DNA of 64,000 nt from Pseudomonas sp. Fl4BN1. Lineage in GTDB: Bacteria; Pseudomonadota; Gammaproteobacteria; Pseudomonadales; Pseudomonadaceae. The notes below the pieces were generated by a model. That model did not search any database. It saw only the letters and a program-made list of their open reading frames with translations, and was not told where the DNA came from. Of this stretch, positions 28,383 to 37,395 are shown piece by piece. Where the stretch lies: NCBI RefSeq assembly GCF_009908285.1, contig NZ_JAAARM010000002.1, forward strand, positions 305,232-369,231, in the 5' to 3' direction. The position numbers and the translations under genes were made by a program. Position 1 is the first letter of the stretch, and each line of letters begins with the position of its first letter.

Positions 28383-29303
28383 ATGACTCTTACAGAATTA
28401 CGCTACATCGTTACCCTCGCTCAAGAGCAGCACTTCGGCCACGCCGCCGAGCGTTGCCATGTCAGCCAACCCACCCTTTCGGTCGGCGTGAAGAAGCTTG
28501 AAGACGAACTCGGTGTGCTGATTTTCGAGCGCAGCAAAAGCGCGGTACGCCTGACCCCGGTGGGTGAAACCATCGTCGCCCAGGCACAGAAGGTCCTGGA
28601 GCAGGCGCAGGGCATCCGCGAACTGGCCCAGGCCGGCAAGAACCAACTGACCGCACCCCTCAAGGTCGGTGCGATCTATACCGTTGGTCCATACCTGTTC
28701 CCGCACCTGATTCCACAGCTGCACCGGGTCGCTCCGCAGATGCCGCTGTACATCGAGGAAAACTTCACCCACGTGCTGCGGGACAAACTGCGCAACGGCG
28801 AGCTGGATGCAATCATCATCGCCCTGCCGTTCAATGAGGCCGACGTCCTCACCCTGCCGCTGTACGACGAACCCTTCTATGTACTGATGCCCAGCGACCA
28901 CCCCTGGACCAAGAAGGACACCATCGACGCCAACCTGCTCAACGACAAGAGCCTGTTGCTGCTGGGTGAGGGCCACTGTTTCCGCGACCAGGTCCTGGAA
29001 GCCTGCCCGACCCAGGCCAAGGGCAACGACGGCGCCAAGCACACCACCGTGGAATCCAGCTCCCTGGAAACCATCCGCCACATGGTCGCGTCCGGCCTGG
29101 GCATCTCGATCCTGCCGCTGTCGGCGGTGGACAGCCATCACTACGCCCCCGGGATAATCGAAGTACGCCCGCTGACCCCTCCGGTGCCCTTCCGTACCGT
29201 AGCCATCGCCTGGCGTGCGAGCTTTCCGCGGCCCAAGGCCATCGAGATCCTCGCCGACTCGATCCGCCTGTGCTCGGTGGCCAAGCCGCCCGCTGTGAGT
29301 TAA
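28383..29303 (+). CDS. oxyR: Hydrogen peroxide-sensing LysR regulator OxyR
   Basis: A 306-residue LysR-family activator. The helix-turn-helix covers about residues 2-60 (MTLTELRYIVTLAQ; HVSQPTLSVGVKKLEDELG). The peroxide-sensing cysteines C199 and C208 fall at exactly the E. coli numbering in GEGHCFRDQVLEAC, so redox control should be intact. It activates catalase, alkyl hydroperoxide reductase and related genes. The ATG at 28383 gives the standard length; an upstream frame extension is ignored. recG starts ten bases later, and oxyR-recG is a conserved operon in Pseudomonas. Confidence 0.97.
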   Translation: MTLTELRYIVTLAQEQHFGHAAERCHVSQPTLSVGVKKLEDELGVLIFERSKSAVRLTPVGETIVAQAQKVLEQAQGIRELAQAGKNQLTAPLKVGAIYTVGPYLFPHLIPQLHRVAPQMPLYIEENFTHVLRDKLRNGELDAIIIALPFNEADVLTLPLYDEPFYVLMPSDHPWTKKDTIDANLLNDKSLLLLGEGHCFRDQVLEACPTQAKGNDGAKHTTVESSSLETIRHMVASGLGISILPLSAVDSHHYAPGIIEVRPLTPPVPFRTVAIAWRASFPRPKAIEILADSIRLCSVAKPPAVS

Positions 29304-29312
29304 ACGAGCGCG

Positions 29313-31388
29313 ATGACTGAGCTGTCGAAAGTGCCGGTCACGGCACTCAAGGGCGTGGGTGAAGCCATGGCCGAGAAACTGGCCAAGGTCGGCCTGGAGA
29401 ATCTCCAGGACGTGCTGTTTCACCTGCCCCTGCGTTATCAGGATCGCACCCGCGTGGTACCGATCGGCGCCCTGCGCCCCGGCCAGGATGCAGTGATCGA
29501 AGGCACCGTCAGCGGCGCCGATGTGGTCATGGGCAAGCGCCGCAGCCTGTTGGTTCGCCTGCAGGATGGCACCGGCGGCCTGAGCCTGCGCTTCTACCAT
29601 TTCAGCAACGCGCAGAAGGATGGCCTGAAACGTGGCACCCGGGTGCGTTGCTACGGTGAAGCCCGGCCCGGTGCTTCGGGCCTGGAAATCTACCACCCCG
29701 AATACCGCGCCATCAGCGGCGATGAACCCCCGCCAGTGGATCAGACCCTGACGCCGATCTATCCCCTCACCGAAGGCCTTACCCAACAGCGCCTGCGTAT
29801 GCTCTGCCAGCAGAGCCTGGCGCTGCTCGGCCCTCGCAGCCTGCCCGACTGGCTGCCGGAGGAACTGGCCCGGGACTATCAGCTGGCCCCCCTGGACGAC
29901 GCAATCCGCTATCTGCATCACCCACCGGCGGACGCCGATGTCGACGAACTGGCCCTGGGTCACCACTGGGCTCAGCACCGCCTGGCCTTCGAGGAGTTGC
30001 TGACCCACCAACTGTCGCAGCAACGTCTGCGGGACAGCCTGCGCTCCCAGCGCGCCCCGGCATTGCCACTGGCGAAAAAACTGCCGGCCGGGTACCTGAA
30101 GAACCTGGGCTTCACCCCCACCGGTGCGCAACAGCGTGTCGGCAATGAAATCGCCTACGACCTGAGCCAGCCGGAGCCCATGCTGCGGCTGATCCAGGGC
30201 GACGTTGGCGCCGGCAAGACCGTAGTCGCCGCCCTCGCCGCCCTGCAGGCACTGGAAGCCGGCTACCAAGTGGCGCTGATGGCGCCCACGGAAATCCTCG
30301 CCGAGCAGCACTTCATCACCTTCAAGCGCTGGTTGGAGCCCCTGGGCCTGGAAGTTGCCTGGCTGGCGGGCAAGCTCAAGGGCAAGAACCGCGCCGCGGC
30401 GCTGGAACAGATAGCCGCCGGCGCACCGATGGTGGTGGGCACCCACGCCCTGTTCCAGGACGAAGTGCAGTTCAAGAACCTGGCCCTGGCGATCATCGAC
30501 GAACAGCACCGCTTCGGCGTGCAGCAGCGCCTGGCCCTGCGCCAGAAAGGCGTGGGCGGCCGTCTGTGCCCGCACCAGTTGATCATGACCGCCACGCCGA
30601 TTCCGCGCACCCTGGCCATGAGCGCCTACGCCGACCTGGATACCTCGGTCCTCGACGAACTGCCCCCCGGCCGAACGCCGGTGAACACTGTGTTGGTGAC
30701 CGACAGCCGCCGCGTCGAGGTGATCGAGCGAGTGCGCGCCGCCTGCGCCGAAGGGCGCCAGGCCTATTGGGTCTGCACCCTGATCGAAGAATCCGAGGAG
30801 CTCACCTGCCAGGCCGCCGAAACCACCTACGAAGACCTCTCCAGCGCCCTCGGTGAACTGCGAGTGGGGCTGATCCACGGCCGCATGAAACCGGCGGAAA
30901 AAGCCGCGGTAATGGCCGAGTTCAAGGCCGGCAACCTGCAACTGCTGATAGCCACCACGGTGATCGAAGTCGGGGTCGACGTGCCCAACGCCAGCCTGAT
31001 GATCATCGAGAACCCGGAACGCCTGGGCCTGGCGCAGTTGCACCAACTCCGCGGGCGCGTCGGGCGCGGCAGCGCTGCCAGCCACTGCGTGCTGCTCTAC
31101 CATCCGCCGCTTTCACAAATCGGTCGCCAACGCCTGGGCATCATGCGCGAAACCAACGACGGCTTCGTCATCGCCGAAAAGGACCTGGAACTGCGCGGCC
31201 CTGGTGAAATGCTCGGCACCCGCCAGACCGGCCTGCTGCAATTCAAGGTCGCCGATCTGATGCGTGACGCCGACCTGCTGCCGGCGGTACGTGATGCCGC
31301 CCAGGCCCTCCTGGAGCGCTGGCCCGACCACGTGAGCCCGTTGCTGGAACGCTGGCTGCGCCATGGCCAGCAATACGGCCAAGTGTGA
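29313..31388 (+). CDS. recG: ATP-dependent DNA helicase RecG
   Basis: A 691-residue branch-migration helicase for stalled forks and Holliday junctions. Order: wedge/OB domain (about 1-180), helicase core with Walker A GDVGAGKTVVAALAAL (about residue 297), DEQH box in IIDEQHRFGVQQR, and motif VI QLRGRVGRGS, then the C-terminal TRG-like region. Length is standard. It lies directly behind oxyR. The small gap after it holds a likely separate start for the HDOD gene. Confidence 0.97.
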   Translation: MTELSKVPVTALKGVGEAMAEKLAKVGLENLQDVLFHLPLRYQDRTRVVPIGALRPGQDAVIEGTVSGADVVMGKRRSLLVRLQDGTGGLSLRFYHFSNAQKDGLKRGTRVRCYGEARPGASGLEIYHPEYRAISGDEPPPVDQTLTPIYPLTEGLTQQRLRMLCQQSLALLGPRSLPDWLPEELARDYQLAPLDDAIRYLHHPPADADVDELALGHHWAQHRLAFEELLTHQLSQQRLRDSLRSQRAPALPLAKKLPAGYLKNLGFTPTGAQQRVGNEIAYDLSQPEPMLRLIQGDVGAGKTVVAALAALQALEAGYQVALMAPTEILAEQHFITFKRWLEPLGLEVAWLAGKLKGKNRAAALEQIAAGAPMVVGTHALFQDEVQFKNLALAIIDEQHRFGVQQRLALRQKGVGGRLCPHQLIMTATPIPRTLAMSAYADLDTSVLDELPPGRTPVNTVLVTDSRRVEVIERVRAACAEGRQAYWVCTLIEESEELTCQAAETTYEDLSSALGELRVGLIHGRMKPAEKAAVMAEFKAGNLQLLIATTVIEVGVDVPNASLMIIENPERLGLAQLHQLRGRVGRGSAASHCVLLYHPPLSQIGRQRLGIMRETNDGFVIAEKDLELRGPGEMLGTRQTGLLQFKVADLMRDADLLPAVRDAAQALLERWPDHVSPLLERWLRHGQQYGQV

Positions 31389-31468
31389 ACCAACGCTCAG
31401 TTAATGGACCAACGGCATAACCAAGCTGGTTATACTCGTCAAATTGTAGAAAAAACGGATACCAGACC

Positions 31469-32869
31469 ATGACAGAAGTTGCCCTCGCCACTGCAACCCC
31501 GCACGCTCCGTCTGTTATCCGGTTGCTGCTCGGCAAGCTGGCCATCAGCTACAGCGAAGTCACCGACCAGCCGGGCCTGCCGGCTGCGCGCAAGGTTCAG
31601 GCAGTGCTGCTGGACGACGCCATCGGTGCACTGATGGTGCTGTTCCCGCAGAGCCAGTTGCTGGACCTCAATCGCCTTGCCGAGCTCACCGGCCGACGCC
31701 TGACGGCGGTCTCCACCGAACGCCTGGAGCGCATGCTCGGCAAGCACAGCCTGAGCCTGCTGCCCGGACTCCCGGCATTGACCAGCTCCCCCTGCCTGTA
31801 CGAAGAAAGCCTGCTGCGCGAGCCCAACCTGCTGATCAATTCGGGCGAGCCGGGATTGCTGCTGGAAATCACCCGCGAAGACTTCAAGAGCATGCTCAGC
31901 AAGGCCAGCGCCGGTAACTTCGGCGAACCCCTGAGCAGCATCCGCCCCAACCTCGATCGCCCGGATGACGACCGCGAGGAAATCACCCAGGCGATGCAGG
32001 CCTTCACCGCGCGACGCATCCAGCAGCGCCTGGAAGCCACCATCGAGATCCCGCCGCTGGCGGAAACCGCGCAGAAGATCATCAAGCTGCGAGTCGACCC
32101 CAACGCCACCATCGACGACATCACCGGCGTGGTGGAAACCGACCCGGCCCTGGCCGCGCAAGTGGTCAGCTGGGCAGCCTCGCCGTACTACGCATCGCCG
32201 GGCAAGATCCGTTCGGTGGAGGACGCTATCGTCCGCGTGCTGGGTTTCGACCTGGTCATCAACCTGGCGCTGGGCCTGGCGCTGGGCAAGACCCTGAGCC
32301 TGCCCAAGGACCAGCCGCAACACGCCACACCGTACTGGCAGCAATCGATCTACACCGCCGCCGTGATTGAAGGCCTGACCCGCGCCATGCCCCGTGCCCA
32401 GCGCCCGGAATCCGGCCTGACCTACCTTGCCGGCCTGCTGCACAACTTCGGCTACCTGCTGCTGGCCCACGTGTTCCCGCCGCACTTCTCGCTGATCTGC
32501 CGGCACCTGGAGGTCAACCCGCACCTGTGCCACAGCTATGTCGAGCAGCACCTGCTGGGCATCAGCCGCGAGCAGATCGGCGCCTGGCTGATGCGTTACT
32601 GGGACATGCCGGACGAACTCTCCACGGCGCTGCGCTTCCAGCACGATCCAAGCTACGACGGGGCCTACGCCGAGTACCCGAACCTGGTGTGCCTGGCAGT
32701 GCGCCTGCTGCGCAGCCGCGGCATCGGCTCAGGGCCTCACGAAGAAATTCCCGACGCCCTGCTCGAACGCCTGGGACTGGGCCGCGACAAGGCCGACGAC
32801 GTAGTGAGCAAGGTACTGGAGGCTGAAGTACTGCTGCGAGAACTGGCTTCGCAATTCAGCCAGGCCTGA
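31469..32869 (+). CDS. Fusion of YbaK/ProX-like domain and HDOD domain
   Basis: A 466-residue protein. The N-terminal part (about 15-155) looks like the YbaK/aminoacyl-tRNA deacylase fold (VIRLLLGKLAISYSEVTDQP; LLDLNRLAELTGRRLTAV). The C-terminal part (about 185-400) is an HDOD domain, with EIPPLAETAQKIIKLRVDP, the DPALAAQVVSWA motif and YLAGLLHNFGYLLLAHVF. HDOD proteins act in signalling and lack a working phosphodiesterase. The gene matches PA5346 by position. Whether the deacylase-like part is active cannot be judged. In-frame overlap with neighbours is absent, and a REP-like repeat follows. Confidence 0.82.
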   Translation: MTEVALATATPHAPSVIRLLLGKLAISYSEVTDQPGLPAARKVQAVLLDDAIGALMVLFPQSQLLDLNRLAELTGRRLTAVSTERLERMLGKHSLSLLPGLPALTSSPCLYEESLLREPNLLINSGEPGLLLEITREDFKSMLSKASAGNFGEPLSSIRPNLDRPDDDREEITQAMQAFTARRIQQRLEATIEIPPLAETAQKIIKLRVDPNATIDDITGVVETDPALAAQVVSWAASPYYASPGKIRSVEDAIVRVLGFDLVINLALGLALGKTLSLPKDQPQHATPYWQQSIYTAAVIEGLTRAMPRAQRPESGLTYLAGLLHNFGYLLLAHVFPPHFSLICRHLEVNPHLCHSYVEQHLLGISREQIGAWLMRYWDMPDELSTALRFQHDPSYDGAYAEYPNLVCLAVRLLRSRGIGSGPHEEIPDALLERLGLGRDKADDVVSKVLEAEVLLRELASQFSQA

Positions 32870-32873
32870 CGCC

Positions 32874-32934
32874 TGCGCTGGCAAGCCAGCTCAGCGCCTA
32901 CAGATACGTGTATAGGCACTGGCTTGCCGGCGCA
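32874..32934. repeat. REP-type inverted repeat
   Basis: TGCGCTGGCAAGCCAG and CTGGCTTGCCGGCGCA form inverted arms around GCGCCTACA...TATAGGC. The GGCTTGCC core is that of common Pseudomonas REP sequences. Confidence 0.6.
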
Positions 32935-32950
32935 GTGCTTGCCCGTTCCC

Positions 32951-33334
32951 TCAAGCCTTGGGCTTGGTCTTCCTGGGTTTCAAATACTTGGTCAGGCCCT
33001 GGAACCACATCACCAGCGCCGGGTTGCCCTTGATCTGGATCGACTTGTCCTGGATGCCGGTCATGAACGCCAGCTGCTTGTTCTTCGCCTGCATGGTCGC
33101 GAAGCCGTAGGCGGCATCCTTGAAGGCAATGGCGAACGCCGGCTCGGGGTAGACACCCGAACGGCTGGTGATGCGCTGGTCTTTGACGAAGAAGTGACGC
33201 GCAACCTTGCCGTCGAGAGTCTGCAGCTGGAACACCAGCTCCTTGTCACCCAACTGTTGCTGAAAAGCAGGATTGTTGCGGCTGGCTTTGCCCATCAACA
33301 GGCCAAGCACCCAGAGAAGAAAACGAAATTTCAT
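32951..33334 (-). CDS. SCP2-like small protein, hydrophobic N-terminus
   Basis: A 127-residue protein with a short hydrophobic start (FLLWVLGLLMG) and a body resembling the sterol-carrier-protein-2 fold: VFQLQTLDGKVARHFFVKDQ, AFAIAFKDAAYGFATM, and IKGNPALVMWFQGLTKYLKP. SCP2-like proteins bind lipids, but function here is not known. It corresponds by position to PA5347. Its Lys-rich C-terminus (KPRKTKPKA) is notable. It is the last gene of the conserved chromosomal block before the T6SS cluster. Confidence 0.7.
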   Translation of the reverse strand: MKFRFLLWVLGLLMGKASRNNPAFQQQLGDKELVFQLQTLDGKVARHFFVKDQRITSRSGVYPEPAFAIAFKDAAYGFATMQAKNKQLAFMTGIQDKSIQIKGNPALVMWFQGLTKYLKPRKTKPKA

Positions 33335-33394
33335 GCACGGCGCCTCAGTGGAATTATTGGGTGGCCGGCGCAGTTTAACCTGTCACGGGAAGAG

Positions 33395-33434
33395 CGCCAG
33401 CCGATCTGTTCGATGACTCGAAGATCGACTGGCG
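33395..33434. terminator. Stem-loop downstream of tagQ
   Basis: CGCCAG-CCGATCT pairs with AGATCGA-CTGGCG around a loop. It lies just beyond the last gene of the left T6SS arm, reading on the minus strand, and may end that long transcript. No U-run. Confidence 0.4.
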
Positions 33435-33474
33435 TTCAGCACTTATCGCGACATCTTGTCAGACAATCAATGAC

Positions 33475-34404
33475 TCAGACGTTCGGGCAGGGTACCGGTG
33501 CCCAGTCACCCAGGTCCGGGTTCTTGCACATGCTGTTGACCTGAGTCTGGCCGGTGGTAGCGACCTGAGAGCTCTCGGCTTGCTTGGTCTTGGCCTCCTG
33601 CATCGACTTCTCGGTGCTCACCGCTTCCGTAGGCACTGTGGGCAGCTTGGGCTGCTTGACCGGCGGCTTCTTGATCTTGCCGCTGCCGGTGGTCACCGGG
33701 GTGATATCGGCAGTCGCCACCTTCACCACGTCGGTCCGCTGCACGCCCACTTGCTGCAGGTCCTGCTCGTAGGCCTGGTTGTACTTGCTCAGGTCTTCGC
33801 TGGCACGGCCGTTCACCGCAGTGATCAGGTCGTTGGACTCTTTCAGGCCACTGACAATTTCCGCCAGGCGCTTGCGCCCCTCGACGTCGTTGATCGAGTT
33901 GGCCTTGCGGGCACTGATCAGGCTGTCGAAGGCACGCTGGTAGCACGTCTGCGAAGCACGGGCATATGCAGTGCTGCGATCGATGTCGGCGGCGCTCTTG
34001 TTGACGTCAGTGGCGTAGGAAGCGATGCGCTGATTGTCATCGGTGATCTGCTTCTGGCGCTCGGTGTAGTAACCGGCGGCACCACCGGCCAGGGCGCCAC
34101 CCGCAGCACCGATGGCGACGTTACGACCGCGCTTGTCGGAGTCACCGGCCAGGGCGCCGAGCAAGGCACCACCAGCAGCGCCCAGGGCGGCACCGGTGAC
34201 CACAGACTTGGTCATGTTCGAATCAGTGGCGCGCAGGTGCTGCACCGGCTCATAACAGCTCGGGTAGTACTCGACCTTGGTGGTGGAGGCAACTTTGGAC
34301 ACCGCAGAGGTCGCGCAACCGGTCAATACGGTGCTGAACCCGGCGGCAACCAACAGCAGGTGACGCTTGGAAGTGGAAGCAAATGGATTGCGGGAAAAAA
34401 GCAT
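33475..34404 (-). CDS. tagQ: T6SS outer-membrane lipoprotein TagQ
   Basis: A 309-residue lipoprotein. The signal ends in a lipobox VLTGC with cysteine 30, followed by a glycine-zipper region (GAALGAAGGALLGALAGD and AIGAAGGALAGGAAG, about 75-115). In P. aeruginosa, TagQ sits in the outer membrane and holds TagR there, feeding the TagST-PpkA signal. Gene order next to tagR is the same. The start at 34404 is chosen because it places the lipobox correctly; the open frame continues upstream to 34491. It is the last gene of the left arm. Confidence 0.88.
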   Translation of the reverse strand: MLFSRNPFASTSKRHLLLVAAGFSTVLTGCATSAVSKVASTTKVEYYPSCYEPVQHLRATDSNMTKSVVTGAALGAAGGALLGALAGDSDKRGRNVAIGAAGGALAGGAAGYYTERQKQITDDNQRIASYATDVNKSAADIDRSTAYARASQTCYQRAFDSLISARKANSINDVEGRKRLAEIVSGLKESNDLITAVNGRASEDLSKYNQAYEQDLQQVGVQRTDVVKVATADITPVTTGSGKIKKPPVKQPKLPTVPTEAVSTEKSMQEAKTKQAESSQVATTGQTQVNSMCKNPDLGDWAPVPCPNV

Positions 34405-34490
34405 GTGCGTGATCTCGATTAAGTTTGACCAACTCGGCACGACGTAACGTCGCCCGAGCTCCTCCAGGCTCGACAAACAACAGCCAGTCA

Positions 34491-36200
34491 TTACTTCTGA
34501 CCGGTCGATGCGAGCAGTTCCTTCAAAATCGCCGCTGGGTCAGCTCGCCGTTGCTGGCGATAATTCCCGACATGGCGAACGAATAGCGTGGCACGCGTCA
34601 CCAGGCTCTTGCCGAGCACTGGCTTGCGATTGAGTTCTTCCTTGATTCGTTGAAATTGCGCCTGGATCACCGCATCGGTGTAGCGGGTGCCCGTGGCCAG
34701 GTTGTCGATGTAGATCGCCACCGCACCGTCCAGCGCACTGCGGCCGTTATCGATGGCTTCGGCGAACAGCTTGGCGCTGGGCTCGTCCTTGGCATCGATG
34801 GCCTGCTGCTGGCTCTTCTTCAGGTTGGTCAGGCGAATGTTGTAGTTATTGACGGTCTCGGCCACTAGCGCGGCGGACTGGATCAGGTTGCCGGCCGCCT
34901 CCTCACGCTGCTGGGCGATCAACGAGACGTTGCGCTTGAGCTCTTCGTTGACCAGTCCCAGTTCCGCTTGCAGGCGCGGATCGACACTGGCGGCGATGAT
35001 GCTGTCCAGGCGTTTGGTAGGGTCCTGGACATCGTCGATGGCGTCGGTCAGGGCCGCCAGGCGCCCCTCTTTCTGCCACTGGGCGAACAGTTCCTTGTAG
35101 CGCGAGCGCGGCGCCGACAAGGCACCGATGGCCACGCGAAACCCCGTGGTTTCATTGCTCTGTTCGGTGCCATCGGCACCAAACAACGGGTACTCGCGAC
35201 GCATGCCGGTAAACAGCGTGCCCTCGCCTTCCAGGTAGTTGCCGCCCTTGACCACAAAGCCGCCATAAGTGCCCTGGCGCCGACCGGCGTGTACCAGCTG
35301 GAAGGACTCCTGGACCATCTCGGCAGCGTTGCCGATCACGTCGAACATACCGATGGGGTTGGGCAGCTTGGTGCCGATGGGCATCAACCGCGTGGCCTGG
35401 CCGGTGCCGCCGGCCACCTGGTTGAACACCGCCCAGTCCGCCAGCGGGCCATCGCTTTCGCTGCCTTCCACGCGCCGCGGGAACAAGCGGCCTTCAAGCT
35501 CCTGGCGACTGACTGCCTGACCGCCGCGGGCGGCGTATTCCCACTCCACTTCGGTGGGCAGGCGCACGAACCCCAGGCCGCCGTCTTCCGCGGAGCTACC
35601 GCGACCGCTGACTGGCAGCAGGTCACGGTGATTCTTCATCAACCAGGCGCTGTACACCGCAGCGAAACGCTCAGCCTCAAAGCGTGACAGCTTGACCTTG
35701 GGCAGGCGCCCTTGCATGCCTTGCGGCACCTCACAGGCCGGGGCCGGCTCGCCACTGGCCAGGGACTGGGCTTGCGCCATCACCTGGGCGTACTGGCGCG
35801 CGGTGACTTCATATTTGCCGATGAAATACAGCATCGGCTTGAGGGGCACTCCGGCACCGGTCTTCGGCAAGGCCGGGCCAATGGTCTTGCCCCAGGCTCC
35901 GGGCAGATCCTTGAGGGTGAACTGACCATTGATGTAGTCCCGGCGATAGCCGGAAATGAACGACTGCTGATAACCGCTCTCGCCTTCGCTGAAGGGATAG
36001 CCAAGATTGACCTCACGGTCGTCCAGGGTGCCCTGGGCCAATACATAGACGTAGCGGAACACCATTTCGCCCTCGCAGGGCAGCGGCAGGCTGACGTCGT
36101 CCGGCAACGGCTTGGGGTTGTCCATCTTGTTACTGGCATCTTCGGCGCACACGGCACCGGCCAGACTCAGGGCCAGCACAGCGCTGATCAACTTATACAT
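34491..36200 (-). CDS. tagR: T6SS regulatory protein TagR (FGE-sulfatase-like)
   Basis: A 569-residue exported protein. A signal peptide ends at AVCA (about residue 19). The middle part has the formylglycine-generating-enzyme-like fold (GKYEVTARQYAQVM; RLPTEVEWEYAARGG; GMFDVIGNAAEMV; GFRVAIG), but TagR proteins are not known to have enzyme activity. The C-terminal third is helical. In P. aeruginosa it is periplasmic, is anchored by TagQ and promotes PpkA activation. The start at 36200 overlaps the tagS stop by eight bases. Confidence 0.9.
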   Translation of the reverse strand: MYKLISAVLALSLAGAVCAEDASNKMDNPKPLPDDVSLPLPCEGEMVFRYVYVLAQGTLDDREVNLGYPFSEGESGYQQSFISGYRRDYINGQFTLKDLPGAWGKTIGPALPKTGAGVPLKPMLYFIGKYEVTARQYAQVMAQAQSLASGEPAPACEVPQGMQGRLPKVKLSRFEAERFAAVYSAWLMKNHRDLLPVSGRGSSAEDGGLGFVRLPTEVEWEYAARGGQAVSRQELEGRLFPRRVEGSESDGPLADWAVFNQVAGGTGQATRLMPIGTKLPNPIGMFDVIGNAAEMVQESFQLVHAGRRQGTYGGFVVKGGNYLEGEGTLFTGMRREYPLFGADGTEQSNETTGFRVAIGALSAPRSRYKELFAQWQKEGRLAALTDAIDDVQDPTKRLDSIIAASVDPRLQAELGLVNEELKRNVSLIAQQREEAAGNLIQSAALVAETVNNYNIRLTNLKKSQQQAIDAKDEPSAKLFAEAIDNGRSALDGAVAIYIDNLATGTRYTDAVIQAQFQRIKEELNRKPVLGKSLVTRATLFVRHVGNYRQQRRADPAAILKELLASTGQK

Positions 36201-37395
36201 CGCGAATTCCTTCACAGGCTTCAATCCGCGACACTCGCCAGCCACCCAGCGCGGCGGCCAGGGTACTGACGCCGAGCGTCGCCAACAGGGCCAGCCCGTA
36301 ATGGACCGGCAGCAGATGACTGGCGTACTCGCCCGGCGCCTGCATGAACAGATGATTCAGCCCGGCCTGGGCCAGGCCATACAGAACGCCGCTCAACACG
36401 GCGGCGAGAGCGGCGCTGTACAGCGCCTGGGTCACCACGAACAACAACAGCGCAGCCGTGGAGAACCCCAGCAGGCGCAGGACCGACAACTCCCGGCGCT
36501 TGCGCTCGACCGCTGCCAGGGCGCCAGCAAATATCGCTGCAAAGGCCCCCACCAAGGCCAACCCGGTGATCACCCAGAAGACAATCGACAGGTTGCGGCT
36601 CAAGGACTGCACCTGAGCGATGGTCTGCGCCTGGGTCGACACCAGCAGGCCGCGCTCGGCGAAGTAGAGCCGCAGCGGCTCGACATCATCCAGACCGCGG
36701 GCATACAGGCGAAACGCCGGGTAGACCCGCTGTCCGGCCAGCGCCGGGGCTTCGCCGAGCCAGCCCAGGGCTGCCACAGCGCGACCGTCGCGATAATCCT
36801 CGGCGGCCTCCAGCAGTGCCAGGGGGGCGAACAAGGCATCACGGGCGAAGGCCTCCAGGGGCAACACGCCCTCGACCTGGACGCGGGTCCGCTGCACCTC
36901 GCTGCGCCCTGCCACCTGCCGGCCGAAGGTTGCCTGCAACCAGTCTCCCGGCTGCACCCCCAGCTTCTCGGCGGCTGTGCGGCTGAGCAACACGCCACTC
37001 ATGCTGCGGGGCGCCGGCAAAAGCCCAAGCAAAGGATCCGAGACGGCGGTAGGGAGCATTTCCACGGTCACGCCGATATCCCCCGTGCCCCGGGACAGAT
37101 CCGCCGTAGCCGCGATCTGCCGGGTTCTCGGCACGGCGAACGCCACCTCCGGCCGCCGCCCCAGCTCGGCAATGAACTCGGTACTGAAACGCCCGCCACC
37201 CAGGGGAATGATCTCGCGCACTGCCGGGTCCTTTTCCAGGCGCTCGGTCAGGCTGCTGACCAGGCCAAACTTGAGCCCGAACAGCACCAGCAACGGTGCA
37301 ATCACCGCCACCAGCGCCAGCACCGAACAAGCCGCAAGCCAGGTATCGGCCCGGTAGTCCTCCCAGGCCAGCGCTGCAGTCAGGGCCGCACGCAT
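36193..37395 (-). CDS. tagS: T6SS ABC-type permease TagS
   Basis: A 400-residue membrane protein of the FtsX/MacB type: one N-terminal helix (about 19-41), a large periplasmic domain (about 45-270) and three C-terminal helices (starting near SIVFWVITGLALVGAFAAIF). With TagT it forms an ABC unit that acts in PpkA-dependent T6SS signalling, not bulk transport. The ATG at 37395 is chosen because GGGAGG lies eight bases upstream; it overlaps the tagT stop as TGATG. An upstream GTG at 37401 is too close to that site. Confidence 0.88.
   Translation of the reverse strand: MRAALTAALAWEDYRADTWLAACSVLALVAVIAPLLVLFGLKFGLVSSLTERLEKDPAVREIIPLGGGRFSTEFIAELGRRPEVAFAVPRTRQIAATADLSRGTGDIGVTVEMLPTAVSDPLLGLLPAPRSMSGVLLSRTAAEKLGVQPGDWLQATFGRQVAGRSEVQRTRVQVEGVLPLEAFARDALFAPLALLEAAEDYRDGRAVAALGWLGEAPALAGQRVYPAFRLYARGLDDVEPLRLYFAERGLLVSTQAQTIAQVQSLSRNLSIVFWVITGLALVGAFAAIFAGALAAVERKRRELSVLRLLGFSTAALLLFVVTQALYSAALAAVLSGVLYGLAQAGLNHLFMQAPGEYASHLLPVHYGLALLATLGVSTLAAALGGWRVSRIEACEGIRDV

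Noticed and set aside
28398..31103. 901-codon open frame on the minus strand
   Set aside because: It lies antisense to oxyR and recG, which have clear motifs. Long antisense frames are expected in GC-rich DNA, and the product is rich in His/Gln/Gly with no recognisable domain.
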